Positions 53,858-63,981 of a DNA stretch of 64,000 bases are shown here, piece by piece. The notes under the pieces are model-generated. The model saw only the letters and a list, made by a program, of their open reading frames with translations, did not search any database and was not told the origin of the DNA. The position numbers were made by a program, and so were the translations under genes. This stretch comes from Bacteroides sp. MSB163 (GTDB taxonomy: Bacteria; Bacteroidota; Bacteroidia; Bacteroidales; Bacteroidaceae), in NCBI RefSeq assembly GCF_036416795.1, contig NZ_CP143867.1, positions 868,001 to 932,000 of the forward strand. The letters run 5' to 3'. How positions within the stretch are numbered: the stretch's first letter is position 1; the number at the start of each line of letters is the position of its first letter.

Positions 53858-56800
53858 TTAATCTTCTACACAACGGATAAAACAAGCGTCACTACCATCA
53901 GTACTATTATTATAGAGATTAGCTTTATGTATGAAGTTGAAATCAAAAGTAAAGTAATTGATGTCCCAACCTATAGTTTTGTCTGTATTTCCATTAGCAT
54001 CTGTTGCATCACTATAATCTGATAACCAATAAATAGCACCTGACCGCATATACAAATCATAAAACAAAGGTCTATCTCCTAACGCCGGGTCTGGATACCT
54101 ATCAACTCGACCTGCTGCATATCGAAGTATGCCAGACCGTCCTTGCGATTCGGCTCCTGTTTGAGAATTGGCTCGTTTGCGATGTCCATAACCAGAAGCA
54201 CCTATTGGAAAGAAAAGATTTCTACTATTTGTTTTATTATATACAAAACAACCACGTATGCCACATCCCTCCGTATTTTTGTTCTCACCATCCGCCATAT
54301 ATCCATACACTTGTCTGATATCTGTGGCAGTAGTTGAAGATTCATCACCATACAATACTCCATATCCTTGTTCTGTATCTTTATTGTCAAACAGGGCTTT
54401 AAAGTCATTATATTCTGCAATACGGACATTATCAGATAGTGATAAATTCCATTGGGTAGTTGCACTAGGTATTACAGAAGAAATATCCGCCCAATGTTTT
54501 AATCCCTTACCGTTGGCTAATGTTAAGTTTGGATTATTGTGCGGAAACCAAACATGGAAAGACTCAGGTGTTATATTAATCCAAGGATCTTTATAATTCA
54601 CCTGATTAGAGGCAGCGATTGCATCTTCCAAGTTTCCATACTTAAATAATGAACCTTCATCCAACGGCGACTCAGCTTCTCTATTTGCCGTGACTAAATT
54701 ACACGTATGCCATTTAGCACCATTTTCTACCAATGGAATGGGTGCATCACCTTGACGAACAAATATCAGATGTTGGCAAGTGTAATTATGATAGTTAATC
54801 CGTATAATTGCAAATCGAGATGTATCCTTATTGGGGCATTTACTATTAAAGATTACCTTAAAATCAATAGGTGTTCCCGTTTCACCCGCTGTCCGGCTCA
54901 GAGAAATCATATTATCACCACCTTCAACCACTTCTGCCTTCCAAGGACCTTCTGATGTAAAAGGCTCAAATGTCGTTGAATTTTCACGAGGCAGTCTCAT
55001 GAGCGTCACGTGAAAAGGAGTATCATTATTCCAACTTCGATAGATGCCCTTAGGATTAACAACACGACGTACCTGAAGTATTTCGGCTGTATCTTTCAAA
55101 ATAGTTATCTTTTCGCTATTAGCAAATCTAATTCCGGCCTGAATTTCTACCGTGGCTCTTCGCCTGTAGGCTACATAGGGATTATTTCCAGTGTATCCAG
55201 TACTTATAATCATCTGTTTGGCACGCGTATACAATGGAATATGGACCGTAATATTTTGCTCATTGCCAGTTCCTACAGGATTTCCAATAGTAAATTTTCC
55301 AAGTTCTTCCGTATTTTCTTCGATGTTTTCTTTTGCCTCTATCACATAGTCTCTTTCACCTCTTTTGGAATCTTCATAATACTCTTTATTTCCTTTGGCC
55401 TTACCGTCTTTTTCGCCTAACCATACGACCCCGTTTGCCGGGTCATTCAGACTTTTATTTTGTGTTAATACGGTTGCAGTGGTTCTGCGTAGTGAAAGAA
55501 AACCATTCCAAGGCTGATTTTGTCCTCCTTTGTTTTGAGCTGTATAATCCTTTTGTGACGTCACATCGTAATCATACCAATAAGCATAATCAAGCCGGCC
55601 GTCACCTTCTGTATATGCACCGTTGGGTGCCCAATTATTTGTAATTATCTTGGCTTTCAAGGAGATGAGTTCTCCCCCACCTGTATTTATCTTTATAGGA
55701 AGATCCATAGTCCTGTTATACAGATAAGAGATGTAGTAAGGATTGGGTACTTCGATACCGGGTTTCGGTTCTTCGTATTCGATGTGCCAGTCCACGTCAT
55801 TGGCATATTTGTTGAATTTCAGTGTCAATTTATAATGGTGATTACGTTCGGCATTATAGTCGGTAGTGACATTTTTACCCAACATGAAGCGGTAAGTGAT
55901 ATCGCCACTGCCCACCCGGCCCTCGGCATTAGAAACATAATAGGCCTTTACTTCAATATAAGTGCCATAGGGCTTCTGATCTTTATAAAATTCATCTTCA
56001 GGTCTGTTATTCAGTCCCGGAGCATCAAGTTCACCATTTCCGTCATGATCTTGCCGTTTGTCTTTTCCTTCTCCCTGCATATTTTCATAGAAAAAGAGGG
56101 CCTCATTTTTTTCTCCATGAGCTTTCTGGATATGTTCATTCTTCTTGTCAAGATTATCATCACTGTATTCTGTACTCAACACAGACACTCCCTTATTTTG
56201 CTGATCCACAGAGTCATAATAATAATAATAATATGGTCTACCTTTCGTGATACGTGCGGGCCAATGCTCATCGTATGAAGTCCCCTCAACATACGTAATA
56301 CTTTCGCCCTCTTTAATAAGGTCTCCGAAGTTTTTTTCGGGATTATCAGGATCTTTGTTGACGGCACTCTTCTTACCTAAATAGCACTGATTTGGTATAT
56401 CCTTGATTGTTACGGATTTGAGATAGATATATACGTTTTCATGAAGCATTGAGCCATCGTATGCAATGGTCACTTTGGATGCTGCACGACGTATCCAAGC
56501 ATGCAATGGTATTGCTCTTTGGTTGATGGTCAGTAAGGGTGCATCGGAATCTGTTGAAGCATCGCTAAAGAATCCGAACATTTGATTATTGGCAGCGATC
56601 TCCGACGCTTTCCATTCAAGGGAAATACTTTTCAATCCATCTTTTGTCTTTATAGCCTCCTCGTATTCGGAGAGGTCGTCCATGTTTGCCACCGCATAGA
56701 TATAATAATACCCGAAAGGAACGGTCAGTTGGAATTCTGCATGGGGAGTTTTGGATTCAGCGGGGGGAAGATTCTTGTCTTCACCACCTATTGATTCGGT

Positions 56801-57133
56801 TTTGTGGTCTGTACGCTCTTCTTCCGAAAGCACGTATTCCCCCTCATTGGGAGTTCCGGTACTTGCCTGATTTAACGGATATTTCTTCACCAACTTTCCT
56901 TCCTCATCATACAACAGCACACAAAGGCTGTTGATACTCTTTATCGCATTTCCGGGCGTACGCGTGGTTCCGTTCAGCGCAGGAGTAAGGGGCTTGAATT
57001 TCACGGTGCCACTGATGACGCTTTCCCCTTCGCCTATGATTCCGCCACTATACAGCAAGTCGTCCTTACAGGAGGAGGCGGTGCCAAGAAGCAATATGCA
57101 TAAAAATATGTATGTCAAAAAGTTGCGTTTCAT
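53858..57133 (-). CDS. Large DUF4906-type fimbrial protein, probable tip adhesin
   Basis: 1091 residues from the ATG at 57133; a second ATG four codons upstream is less likely. The lipobox is TASSC (Cys 22), followed by a short spacer and a TTR-T site (Arg 58) that resembles the protease-maturation site of type V fimbrillins. The protein is mostly beta-structured with repeated immunoglobulin-like segments (FTSEGPWKAEVVEGGDNMISLSR; FAIIRINYHNYTCQHLIFVRQ). The C-terminal ~250 residues (GCGIRGCFVYN, FFPIGASGYG, DACFIRCVED) resemble the FISUMP-like modules of Bacteroidetes surface proteins. It has nine cysteines besides the signal peptide and lipid-anchor ones. Size, position and domain type suggest the Mfa5-like tip component. 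Exact family is a judgement by eye. Confidence 0.78.
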   Translation of the reverse strand: MKRNFLTYIFLCILLLGTASSCKDDLLYSGGIIGEGESVISGTVKFKPLTPALNGTTRTPGNAIKSINSLCVLLYDEEGKLVKKYPLNQASTGTPNEGEYVLSEEERTDHKTESIGGEDKNLPPAESKTPHAEFQLTVPFGYYYIYAVANMDDLSEYEEAIKTKDGLKSISLEWKASEIAANNQMFGFFSDASTDSDAPLLTINQRAIPLHAWIRRAASKVTIAYDGSMLHENVYIYLKSVTIKDIPNQCYLGKKSAVNKDPDNPEKNFGDLIKEGESITYVEGTSYDEHWPARITKGRPYYYYYYDSVDQQNKGVSVLSTEYSDDNLDKKNEHIQKAHGEKNEALFFYENMQGEGKDKRQDHDGNGELDAPGLNNRPEDEFYKDQKPYGTYIEVKAYYVSNAEGRVGSGDITYRFMLGKNVTTDYNAERNHHYKLTLKFNKYANDVDWHIEYEEPKPGIEVPNPYYISYLYNRTMDLPIKINTGGGELISLKAKIITNNWAPNGAYTEGDGRLDYAYWYDYDVTSQKDYTAQNKGGQNQPWNGFLSLRRTTATVLTQNKSLNDPANGVVWLGEKDGKAKGNKEYYEDSKRGERDYVIEAKENIEENTEELGKFTIGNPVGTGNEQNITVHIPLYTRAKQMIISTGYTGNNPYVAYRRRATVEIQAGIRFANSEKITILKDTAEILQVRRVVNPKGIYRSWNNDTPFHVTLMRLPRENSTTFEPFTSEGPWKAEVVEGGDNMISLSRTAGETGTPIDFKVIFNSKCPNKDTSRFAIIRINYHNYTCQHLIFVRQGDAPIPLVENGAKWHTCNLVTANREAESPLDEGSLFKYGNLEDAIAASNQVNYKDPWINITPESFHVWFPHNNPNLTLANGKGLKHWADISSVIPSATTQWNLSLSDNVRIAEYNDFKALFDNKDTEQGYGVLYGDESSTTATDIRQVYGYMADGENKNTEGCGIRGCFVYNKTNSRNLFFPIGASGYGHRKRANSQTGAESQGRSGILRYAAGRVDRYPDPALGDRPLFYDLYMRSGAIYWLSDYSDATDANGNTDKTIGWDINYFTFDFNFIHKANLYNNSTDGSDACFIRCVED

Positions 57134-57198
57134 ATCTTCTGTCATTTTTTTCGAGTATGTTTCTATACTAAAGGAACGGTTGATTCTTCAGTATTTTC

Positions 57199-58704
57199 TT
57201 ATTCCGCCGGATTAACCGGCTTTTCCGGCTCGTCCAGTCCGAATACAGGATCTAGCTCCACTTCCCAATAAGGTTCTACATCCACTTCCCAGTCAAGCGT
57301 ATAATCCTTGAAACAGACATTTACCTTTACGTGCGTGTTGCGGAAAAGGGAGGCAAGATGCTCCAAAGCGGCACTATATTCTCTTTCGACCTCTCTCTGC
57401 TGCGCAGTGCCATATTCCGGTTCATCCAGGAATGTTTCTTTTGTATAGACGGTCAGTTCATATTCCTGCAATTTCAAATCGGAGGCAACCGTACCGCTTC
57501 CCACTGTGCTGCCCTCTTCGGTGCCGATAGTTTTCAGCGTACGGCTTTCGGGCAGATAAGCGAATTCCGATGGAACTGAAACAGGTTCTCCGGTACTGCC
57601 TGCTGATTTGGCGGGAACCGTCACCGAATTCTTAAAGTTTACCTTGACACGAGAGCTTTCTTCACCGGATTCTCCTCCCGAAACGTCTATAGCCGGTATA
57701 TCATAGTCGGTCAGCCATTGATATTGGTCTATATTGTCGCCTTTTTCAGTTTTCCCCGCTTCCGCTACCATCCAGTGTATCCAGTCCCATTCCGTCACCT
57801 TATGGTTCGCATCCGGTGTATCGGTTTCAGGTAAAGGTATAGAACTGTTGCACGCCGAATTCACCACCCAATACCTGCCTTCTTTATTCTTGTTCACATG
57901 CGGCATCAGGTACATCCGGTCCCCAACGGCTTTGGTGAGGGAAAATCCGGTCACCGTGATGTTTCGCCTTGAAGAACGGTTGGTGAAATTGAAAGAAAAC
58001 TTAGTGGCGGCACGTACCACATAAAGAGAAGTTGGAACAGAAAATTCATCCTTCCCTATGTCCTTTCTATCGGGTATCTCAATCTCGTACATGGCCGTCA
58101 TGGGAATGCCCGAGACGGGATCGTATTGGTAACCACCTTCGGCATCGCTCAGATTGAATACAAAGTCATCTATCGGGGCATTGCCGGTTTCCTTGCCTGA
58201 AGCACCGGAAGAAGTCTGCGGAATAAAAGAACTGTTGCCTAAGTCAAGTTTTTCTCCCCGACCGTCTTTCAGCCCGGCGCAATTTGCCAAGAGATAGATT
58301 CTTTTCCGGCAACCGGCTCTCACTTTGAAAGTATATTCGTCAGTCAACGGCAACCCGATGTTGGAAGCACCTTTTACCAAGCGACTGTGTTCTACCACCC
58401 ATCTCTTGCCGGCATTGCCGGTTTCTCCTTCCGAGACACTTCCTCCTTCCGGAGTGTTTTCCTCTTCCGAGACATCATTTTCCGAGACAATCACCACAAG
58501 CAGTTGGTTGATACGGACATCATCAGGTATTTCGTCCGCACGGGTAGAAACCCCTGCTACGGCAGTGTGGAAAGTGAGGTATATGCTGTTCTCTTCCTCC
58601 TCTTCATGGGGCAGGTCGAAAGATTCGTTGATGCACGAAGCGAACCCCAGCAAAAAAACGCACAAGAGGCAAAGTCCGATGATATGTCGATGCTGCAATT
58701 TCAT
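57199..58704 (-). CDS. Minor fimbrillin-like lipoprotein
   Basis: 501 residues. The lipobox is FASC (Cys 24), followed by an acidic spacer (LPHEEEEENS) and a first beta strand ending VAGVSTRADE, in which Arg 55 occupies the same place as the processing Arg of the major subunit. The rest is a two-domain beta-sandwich of Mfa1/FimA type (ATKFSFNFTNRSSRRNITVTGFSL; CFKDYTLDWEVDVEPYWEVELD at the end). It is probably an accessory pilin (Mfa3/Mfa4-like) between shaft and tip. It lies 75 bases after the anchor gene in the same operon. Confidence 0.78.
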   Translation of the reverse strand: MKLQHRHIIGLCLLCVFLLGFASCINESFDLPHEEEEENSIYLTFHTAVAGVSTRADEIPDDVRINQLLVVIVSENDVSEEENTPEGGSVSEGETGNAGKRWVVEHSRLVKGASNIGLPLTDEYTFKVRAGCRKRIYLLANCAGLKDGRGEKLDLGNSSFIPQTSSGASGKETGNAPIDDFVFNLSDAEGGYQYDPVSGIPMTAMYEIEIPDRKDIGKDEFSVPTSLYVVRAATKFSFNFTNRSSRRNITVTGFSLTKAVGDRMYLMPHVNKNKEGRYWVVNSACNSSIPLPETDTPDANHKVTEWDWIHWMVAEAGKTEKGDNIDQYQWLTDYDIPAIDVSGGESGEESSRVKVNFKNSVTVPAKSAGSTGEPVSVPSEFAYLPESRTLKTIGTEEGSTVGSGTVASDLKLQEYELTVYTKETFLDEPEYGTAQQREVEREYSAALEHLASLFRNTHVKVNVCFKDYTLDWEVDVEPYWEVELDPVFGLDEPEKPVNPAE

Positions 58705-58779
58705 TTGAAACGCTTTTTTCCTGATTGAAAAACTTGTTTTTAGCTTCCGTTCTCTTACTCTTTGTTCTTATTCTCTTCT

Positions 58780-59805
58780 TTACATTTCGATGTCGTTGAT
58801 CCTCACCACCCAGTCGTTCACTACGATACGCGTCTGCAACCAAATACCCGCTTGCAGGAAGAAGTAGAGCGTCCAGCGGCTTTCACGATCCAGATACTCT
58901 TGGTCGCCCATCTTGCTGTAACGGTCGCTTCGCATCAGCAACAGATAATTATTGAGCGGAAAGTCTATCACGATTTCTCCATCTTCGTGCCGCTTCACAA
59001 GCAGACGCGGAGAATTTTTGGTCATCAGCCGTGAGGTGCTGAGCTCGGCATAGGCCACTTCGACAGGCTGGGGCACTACCTGATCGGGACCTACGATAGA
59101 GACACCCGTCTGCGCTTGTCCTTTAGCCCAGGGAATGTAGGTGATGTTTCCGTTGGGCAACAGGTCATTGTCGTAGTTGAAGAGCGTGTTGTCATCGATG
59201 ATTTCGAAGTCGAAGTCATCGGCTTTGACCGGTGTTCCGTCCACGTGCTGCAATACGATACGTATGCTGTTGGTGTTCTTCATCATCTTCACTGTTCCTT
59301 CACTGTAAAGATCGGCAGTGGCGAGGGTAAGTTGTCCCCAAAACATATCATGCAGGTTGCGGCGTTCGGGCACGGTGAGACAGTCAGCATCCATGGCGGC
59401 GCGCAAGTCTGTCCGTTTGCTGCCCGCTGCAGGTGCTTGCAACAGCGAGAAAGAGCTTTTGTCGCAGGCCAATCCGCCGTATGCCACGAAATGATAATTT
59501 CCCTTTTCAAGATCCAGTGTCATCCGGTAATCTTCGTCCTGCAATTCCGCCCCTGTCACTATCTTTGTATCTACGTAATTGTCCTTGTCATCGTAGATGT
59601 AAAGCGTCAGGCAGTCCACTTGCTTGGGGAACGCGTTAGCGAACTCCATGTTGTAGTCATAGACGAAACGCAACGATACACCGTGCGGACATGGATCGAG
59701 GTCTTCGAATATCCGCTCGCACGAGGACAAGGCAACAGTTGCCAGCACGGCGCTGAGCACCATGCCGGCAAACTGTGAAATTATATTCCGCTTTCTGCTT
59801 TGCAT
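58780..59805 (-). CDS. FimB/Mfa2 family fimbrial anchor lipoprotein
   Basis: 341 residues; the lipobox is ALSSC (Cys 29). The family start CERIFEDLDPCPHGVSLRFVYDYNMEFANAF is diagnostic of FimB/Mfa2 proteins, which cap the pilus base in the outer membrane and control its length. The C-terminal strand is WVVRINDIEM. Unlike the three fimbrillin-like neighbours it has no TR processing site after the lipobox, consistent with staying lipid-anchored. The start is 14 bases after the major subunit gene. Confidence 0.92.
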   Translation of the reverse strand: MQSRKRNIISQFAGMVLSAVLATVALSSCERIFEDLDPCPHGVSLRFVYDYNMEFANAFPKQVDCLTLYIYDDKDNYVDTKIVTGAELQDEDYRMTLDLEKGNYHFVAYGGLACDKSSFSLLQAPAAGSKRTDLRAAMDADCLTVPERRNLHDMFWGQLTLATADLYSEGTVKMMKNTNSIRIVLQHVDGTPVKADDFDFEIIDDNTLFNYDNDLLPNGNITYIPWAKGQAQTGVSIVGPDQVVPQPVEVAYAELSTSRLMTKNSPRLLVKRHEDGEIVIDFPLNNYLLLMRSDRYSKMGDQEYLDRESRWTLYFFLQAGIWLQTRIVVNDWVVRINDIEM

Positions 59806-59819
59806 GTCGGTCGATTTTC

Positions 59820-61868
59820 TTAGAATTCGATATTGTTTACGCGTACGGTCCAGGGGAGAACTTCAACAGCAAGCTTGAAATAAACGTCATCTTTTTCATC
59901 AGGATCCTCAGGATCTTTGGGATCCGGGTCGTTTTCTGATACACGCGGATGTCCAAGCTCGTCGATTCTGGTCACAGCAAGTTTATAAACGTTGTTACGT
60001 ACTACGGCAAATTCCATCGGACCCATCGAACCGTTGTCACCGTTATCGTTATGACGGTTCCAATAATAATAATAACAGAAATAACCAGGATTATTTCCTT
60101 CGTCATTACTGGATTGATAAAGAGTAAATCCAACTTCGTCTCTCACGTCTCTCTTTGTAGCAGCATTTTTGAAATCTAAACGGAATTTGTCAACCAAACC
60201 GTTTTCATCTTTTAATGTTTCGTCATCGTTATCTTGCCACTGGCCCCATAAATAATCAGGACTTTTTTCGTCTGTACTATATTTTGCGTTAACTATTACC
60301 TCTTTATCATTTACAGTCTCTTTTTTTCCCAAATCAATATCTTTAGGATCTGCAGTACCAAATACAAGTTTATAGAATTCGGGCATTGTTTCCCTATTTG
60401 TCAATGCAACTGCACGTACTTCGGTCCAACGTACATACAATTTATTATTATATTTATACAAGATTGGATCCTTGTCAGATTGTCCGGTTACATTCCCTAA
60501 AGCATTTTTCAACTCAGGTGGAGTGTTAGGAGTTGACAACATTTTACCTTTAAACACGATACCTGTAGAGATACCATTTCTTTGTATGTCATTAGTACCA
60601 TCTTCTTTTGCAGGTATCGTATTTTCGGTAATATAGCGCCAAATCTTGTACTCTTTATTTCCATAATTATCATTCTCGCTTGAGCCAAGAACTGTTTTTA
60701 TATCTACGTTATACCATTGCTCGCGTGCAGCCTCATTTATGCTCCATGCATTGTCAGTAACATTACCAAGGCAAAAATTGAAATGACCTGCATAATCGCT
60801 TGATGCATCCAAACCACCTCTCTTGAAGTCAACATCTGTATCAACAACATAATTATGCTCCAACTCTGTATCACAAAGAACAGAACCTTTAGAAGAACCA
60901 TCAGCTGAAACACGACGCAAATAATAAAAACTTTTACTCATATTGACCAATCCCATTCTCTGCAATTGAATTTGCATTGTGGTATTACCGTCATCGTCTT
61001 TCACAACATTATACGTATTCTCTCCGGTAGCATTTCCACTTCCGTCTTTAAAGTCGAAACGAGCCACGGAACGTTCTACTTTAATCGCAGAGCCAGCTTT
61101 GCTATTGTCTACATCACCGGCATTTTTTCCTGTCAAATCAAAAGCTTTATCCTTAGAGTTATAATTATTCCAATCATTCATACTTTTAGGGATGAACTTT
61201 TCTATATGCGACTTAATAGCCGTAGACATCAAGAAACCACTTTTATGGTCTGAACCTCCCCAAATAGATGAGCCATCTTGATCTGCACCTTCACCTACTG
61301 TACCATCAGGATTTTCCGTTAGAGTAGCAACATTATTCACCCATTCCTTGGTACCGATGGCAGTATTTGAAAGAGTACTTGTGAGACGTTTTGTCGGGTT
61401 ACAGAAAATATAGACGTGGATAGTGTTATCCTTCAATTGAGTAGGATCAGTCTCATCTTTTTCTGCTTTGTCATAATAATCTTTTAATGTGGATTTTTTA
61501 ATTGCCTGGACAGTGTTTACTTTACCATTCGTCAGAGTATTAAATCCTTCTTGTGTTCCACAACCAATTAAGTTATCCTCCTTATCGGCCAATACCAATA
61601 AGATTCTATTTACGGCATTTTCATAATCTTTTCCAACTTCTTCACCGTCTGTACTTGTACCATAATCACCATCCTCTGGCGTATTGGTTTCACTACGTGT
61701 TCCTGCCCCTGCCACCGGCAATTGCACTTGCACGTTCATATACACAGCATCTTCCAAATCAGGATTCGGAGTACTTCCACCCTCTTCCCATTCATCGCTG
61801 CTACATCCGGCAATGAGTCCCATTGCCAAGATTCCCATGAAAAAATTGCTCCAAAATTTCTTTTTCAT
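59820..61868 (-). CDS. Mfa1-like major fimbrillin lipoprotein
   Basis: 682 residues; the lipobox is IAGC (Cys 22). After a short spacer comes the first strand and VAGAGTRSETN, where Arg 58 is the likely protease-maturation site that frees the acceptor groove for donor-strand exchange. NRILLVLADKEDNLIGCG is the typical N-terminal fimbrillin domain. The C-terminus FAVVRNNVYKLAVTRIDELG and LAVEVLPWTVRVNNIEF is the standard Mfa-like end that donates the strand. It should form the shaft of a type V pilus. A D/P/E-rich linker (about 640-660) precedes the last strand. Confidence 0.9.
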   Translation of the reverse strand: MKKKFWSNFFMGILAMGLIAGCSSDEWEEGGSTPNPDLEDAVYMNVQVQLPVAGAGTRSETNTPEDGDYGTSTDGEEVGKDYENAVNRILLVLADKEDNLIGCGTQEGFNTLTNGKVNTVQAIKKSTLKDYYDKAEKDETDPTQLKDNTIHVYIFCNPTKRLTSTLSNTAIGTKEWVNNVATLTENPDGTVGEGADQDGSSIWGGSDHKSGFLMSTAIKSHIEKFIPKSMNDWNNYNSKDKAFDLTGKNAGDVDNSKAGSAIKVERSVARFDFKDGSGNATGENTYNVVKDDDGNTTMQIQLQRMGLVNMSKSFYYLRRVSADGSSKGSVLCDTELEHNYVVDTDVDFKRGGLDASSDYAGHFNFCLGNVTDNAWSINEAAREQWYNVDIKTVLGSSENDNYGNKEYKIWRYITENTIPAKEDGTNDIQRNGISTGIVFKGKMLSTPNTPPELKNALGNVTGQSDKDPILYKYNNKLYVRWTEVRAVALTNRETMPEFYKLVFGTADPKDIDLGKKETVNDKEVIVNAKYSTDEKSPDYLWGQWQDNDDETLKDENGLVDKFRLDFKNAATKRDVRDEVGFTLYQSSNDEGNNPGYFCYYYYWNRHNDNGDNGSMGPMEFAVVRNNVYKLAVTRIDELGHPRVSENDPDPKDPEDPDEKDDVYFKLAVEVLPWTVRVNNIEF

Positions 61869-61936
61869 AGCGTAATCAAATTAAATGTTCTATAATTAAG
61901 TTTATTCTATCCGATTGATTCTTCTATTTTCTTATC

Positions 61937-63379
61937 TTATTCCAAACTCTTTCTTACCTCTTCCAGGCGTTTCAGCATCTCTTTGGCTTTCTCCTGTCCT
62001 TTCCGGTCGGCCTCTTTCAACAATATCTCGGCCGCTTCATAATTGCCGGAGAGAGCGGAGTGAATGCCCCGGGCATAAGCCGCCTCGGACGTATCGCCAG
62101 CTTTTTCCAAATATTTTTCCGCCAAAGGCAAGTTGCCTAAACGCATGGCGGTATTGGCAGCATTCAAATTTGCAGTAGCATCTTCGGGGAACATACGTAC
62201 AGCTATCTCGAAAGTTTCGTTATACTCTTCACTACCTGGTTCCATGTCTTGTGCCACGAGGTACATCTCTTCCAAACTCAACTTCTGCGGTTGTGTCCGT
62301 AGCAGGCGCTTTATTTCTTCCGGATCAGTGTAGGCACGCACTTCATAACGCACCACGTAATCGGAGTGGCGCAATCCGGGATAGACTTCGCGCAGCAGAT
62401 AAGCGTAATCGTCTCGATAAGTCACCTTAATCTTACGGTCTTTGGCATCTGGCTCCATGTCACTGTCTATCAGGCGCAGAATCTCGTCACGATAAGTCAG
62501 GTGCGAACCTTCCACAAAACGCCTCAGACCTTCCCAGTCTTCCGGTTCGTAGCTGGTAGTAAACAGTGAGTCGGGGAAGTGGTATTGTCTGCGCACGTAT
62601 TCTTTCAACGTTGCCGTACGTCCTTTCGCCAAGCGTATATTGTTGGTGTACGAGCCTTCGGGCGAAGCGTATCCCTTGATGCTGATAGCAAGGATGCGGG
62701 TATCGGCATCTTCTCTCACGGCATCTATTGTGGCAAGTATCTTCTTCAACTCTTGCGGGTTACGGCGGTACTCGGGATACAGTTCCGTGCGGTTTACAGG
62801 GAAATCGATATAGGCCGATCCTTCTATCTGATTGATTTTCTGTTCAGCCTTCGGGCGTATGTAGACGTATTCGGGAAAGAAAGCCATCACGTTCTTTTCC
62901 GGAAGTACGTTCTCCAACAGAGAAATATCGTTCAGGATGGGAGTACCACAACATCCGTTGGTAGTATTGGAAACGTTCAGAGCAGCGTTAGTCATCCATT
63001 TCTCGTAAGGCACTACCAAACGGTATTCTATCACATCCCGTTCACCGCTACGGTAGAGTCTGTCAAGGCTCACGGCAGATTTGTTGCGCAGATGGTGATA
63101 ATAACGATTCCTTCCCGCCACCATCACTGCCGGCAACTCTATCAAGTGCTCGCCTTTGCTGAGTGTAGGGGCAAACACCACTTCGCGGTTGGTGCCAACC
63201 TTGAGTGCCGAAACGTCAAGATCCAAGGAGACAAACAGTTTATCTTCTTGTCTGGACACTGCCAGATTTCGCACTTCCATCTGCCCGTCCATCAATGACT
63301 GGGCTTTCAGCACCGGTGCCGTGCATAGGGGCAACAGGGCGCAAATCAATATCTTCGCTATTCCATATCTTGCATCCAT
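61937..63379 (-). CDS. DUF3868/OmpA-like fimbrial-operon protein with TPR tail
   Basis: 480 residues with a signal peptide ending LKAQS. The N-terminal ~150 residues are a DUF3868-type beta domain (MEVRNLAVSRQEDKLFVSLDLDVSALKVGTNREVVFAPTL). The middle (about 210-330) resembles an OmpA C-terminal peptidoglycan-binding fold (ILAISIKGYASPEGSYTNNIRLAKGRT). The last ~100 residues form TPR-like helices (NLNAANTAMRLGNLPLAEKYLEKAGDTSEAAYARGIHSAL). Proteins of this kind are usual in Bacteroides fimbrial loci and probably assist pilus assembly at the envelope. It lies 11 bases after the DUF3575 gene. Confidence 0.85.
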   Translation of the reverse strand: MDARYGIAKILICALLPLCTAPVLKAQSLMDGQMEVRNLAVSRQEDKLFVSLDLDVSALKVGTNREVVFAPTLSKGEHLIELPAVMVAGRNRYYHHLRNKSAVSLDRLYRSGERDVIEYRLVVPYEKWMTNAALNVSNTTNGCCGTPILNDISLLENVLPEKNVMAFFPEYVYIRPKAEQKINQIEGSAYIDFPVNRTELYPEYRRNPQELKKILATIDAVREDADTRILAISIKGYASPEGSYTNNIRLAKGRTATLKEYVRRQYHFPDSLFTTSYEPEDWEGLRRFVEGSHLTYRDEILRLIDSDMEPDAKDRKIKVTYRDDYAYLLREVYPGLRHSDYVVRYEVRAYTDPEEIKRLLRTQPQKLSLEEMYLVAQDMEPGSEEYNETFEIAVRMFPEDATANLNAANTAMRLGNLPLAEKYLEKAGDTSEAAYARGIHSALSGNYEAAEILLKEADRKGQEKAKEMLKRLEEVRKSLE

Positions 63380-63390
63380 AACCGTAAAAT

Positions 63391-63981
63391 TTAAAATGTA
63401 TAAACCAGATTGATTGCCGCTTTCGTGGGACCTATGTAGTTATGCGATTTATCTTCAGCCACTTTTGTGCCACAATGGGCACAAGGATAGACATCGTAGC
63501 GGGTATAAACCCACCCGAAACCAAACAAAGCTTCCAAATTCCAATGTTTATTAAGTATCCACGAATGACCATATACCAATCCGAGCCCTCCGAACCAACC
63601 CTGATAGCGGTTGTCGGAGATTCCAGAGAAGTCGGTTCCGAGAAAAGAAAGGTTATTATCCAGATTTCCCACATTGTATTGTCCACCAAGGGCATGCGCA
63701 CCCACAAAATGACCTGCCCACCGGTCACAAAACCAGTAGCGTGCCTCGGGTTGCAGAAGCCAGTGTTTCCATTTTCGATCGTGAGAGAAGGTCCAGCCAT
63801 TATAATTGGCAGACACGTCCAACGTCCATCTGTCCGCAAGACCTACCTCCACCCCCGCGTTCAACGTGGCGAAAGCATCGTATAGTAAATTACTTTTCAG
63901 AACCACTTCCTGACATCTGGCTCCCATGCTGAAAAGACCTAAAAACAAAATCACATAAAGTTTTAAAGTCATCTTTCCCAT
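63391..63981 (-). CDS. DUF3575 outer-membrane protein, first gene of the fimbrial operon
   Basis: 196 residues with a signal peptide ending GARCQ. A small beta-barrel-like domain follows: VVLKSNLLYDAFATLNAGVEVGLADRWTLDVSANYNGW, LQPEARYWFCDRWAGHFVGAHALGGQYN, GWFGGLGLVYGHSWILNKHWNLEALFGFGW. This is the DUF3575 type that heads many Bacteroides Mfa-like operons. The alternative start three codons in (MTLKLY) is equally possible. The promoter would lie beyond the window end. Confidence 0.87.
   Translation of the reverse strand: MGKMTLKLYVILFLGLFSMGARCQEVVLKSNLLYDAFATLNAGVEVGLADRWTLDVSANYNGWTFSHDRKWKHWLLQPEARYWFCDRWAGHFVGAHALGGQYNVGNLDNNLSFLGTDFSGISDNRYQGWFGGLGLVYGHSWILNKHWNLEALFGFGWVYTRYDVYPCAHCGTKVAEDKSHNYIGPTKAAINLVYTF

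Noticed and set aside
62579..63298. 239-codon plus-strand frame opposite the DUF3868 gene
   Set aside because: Antisense to a conserved fimbrial-operon protein, no start context or motif.
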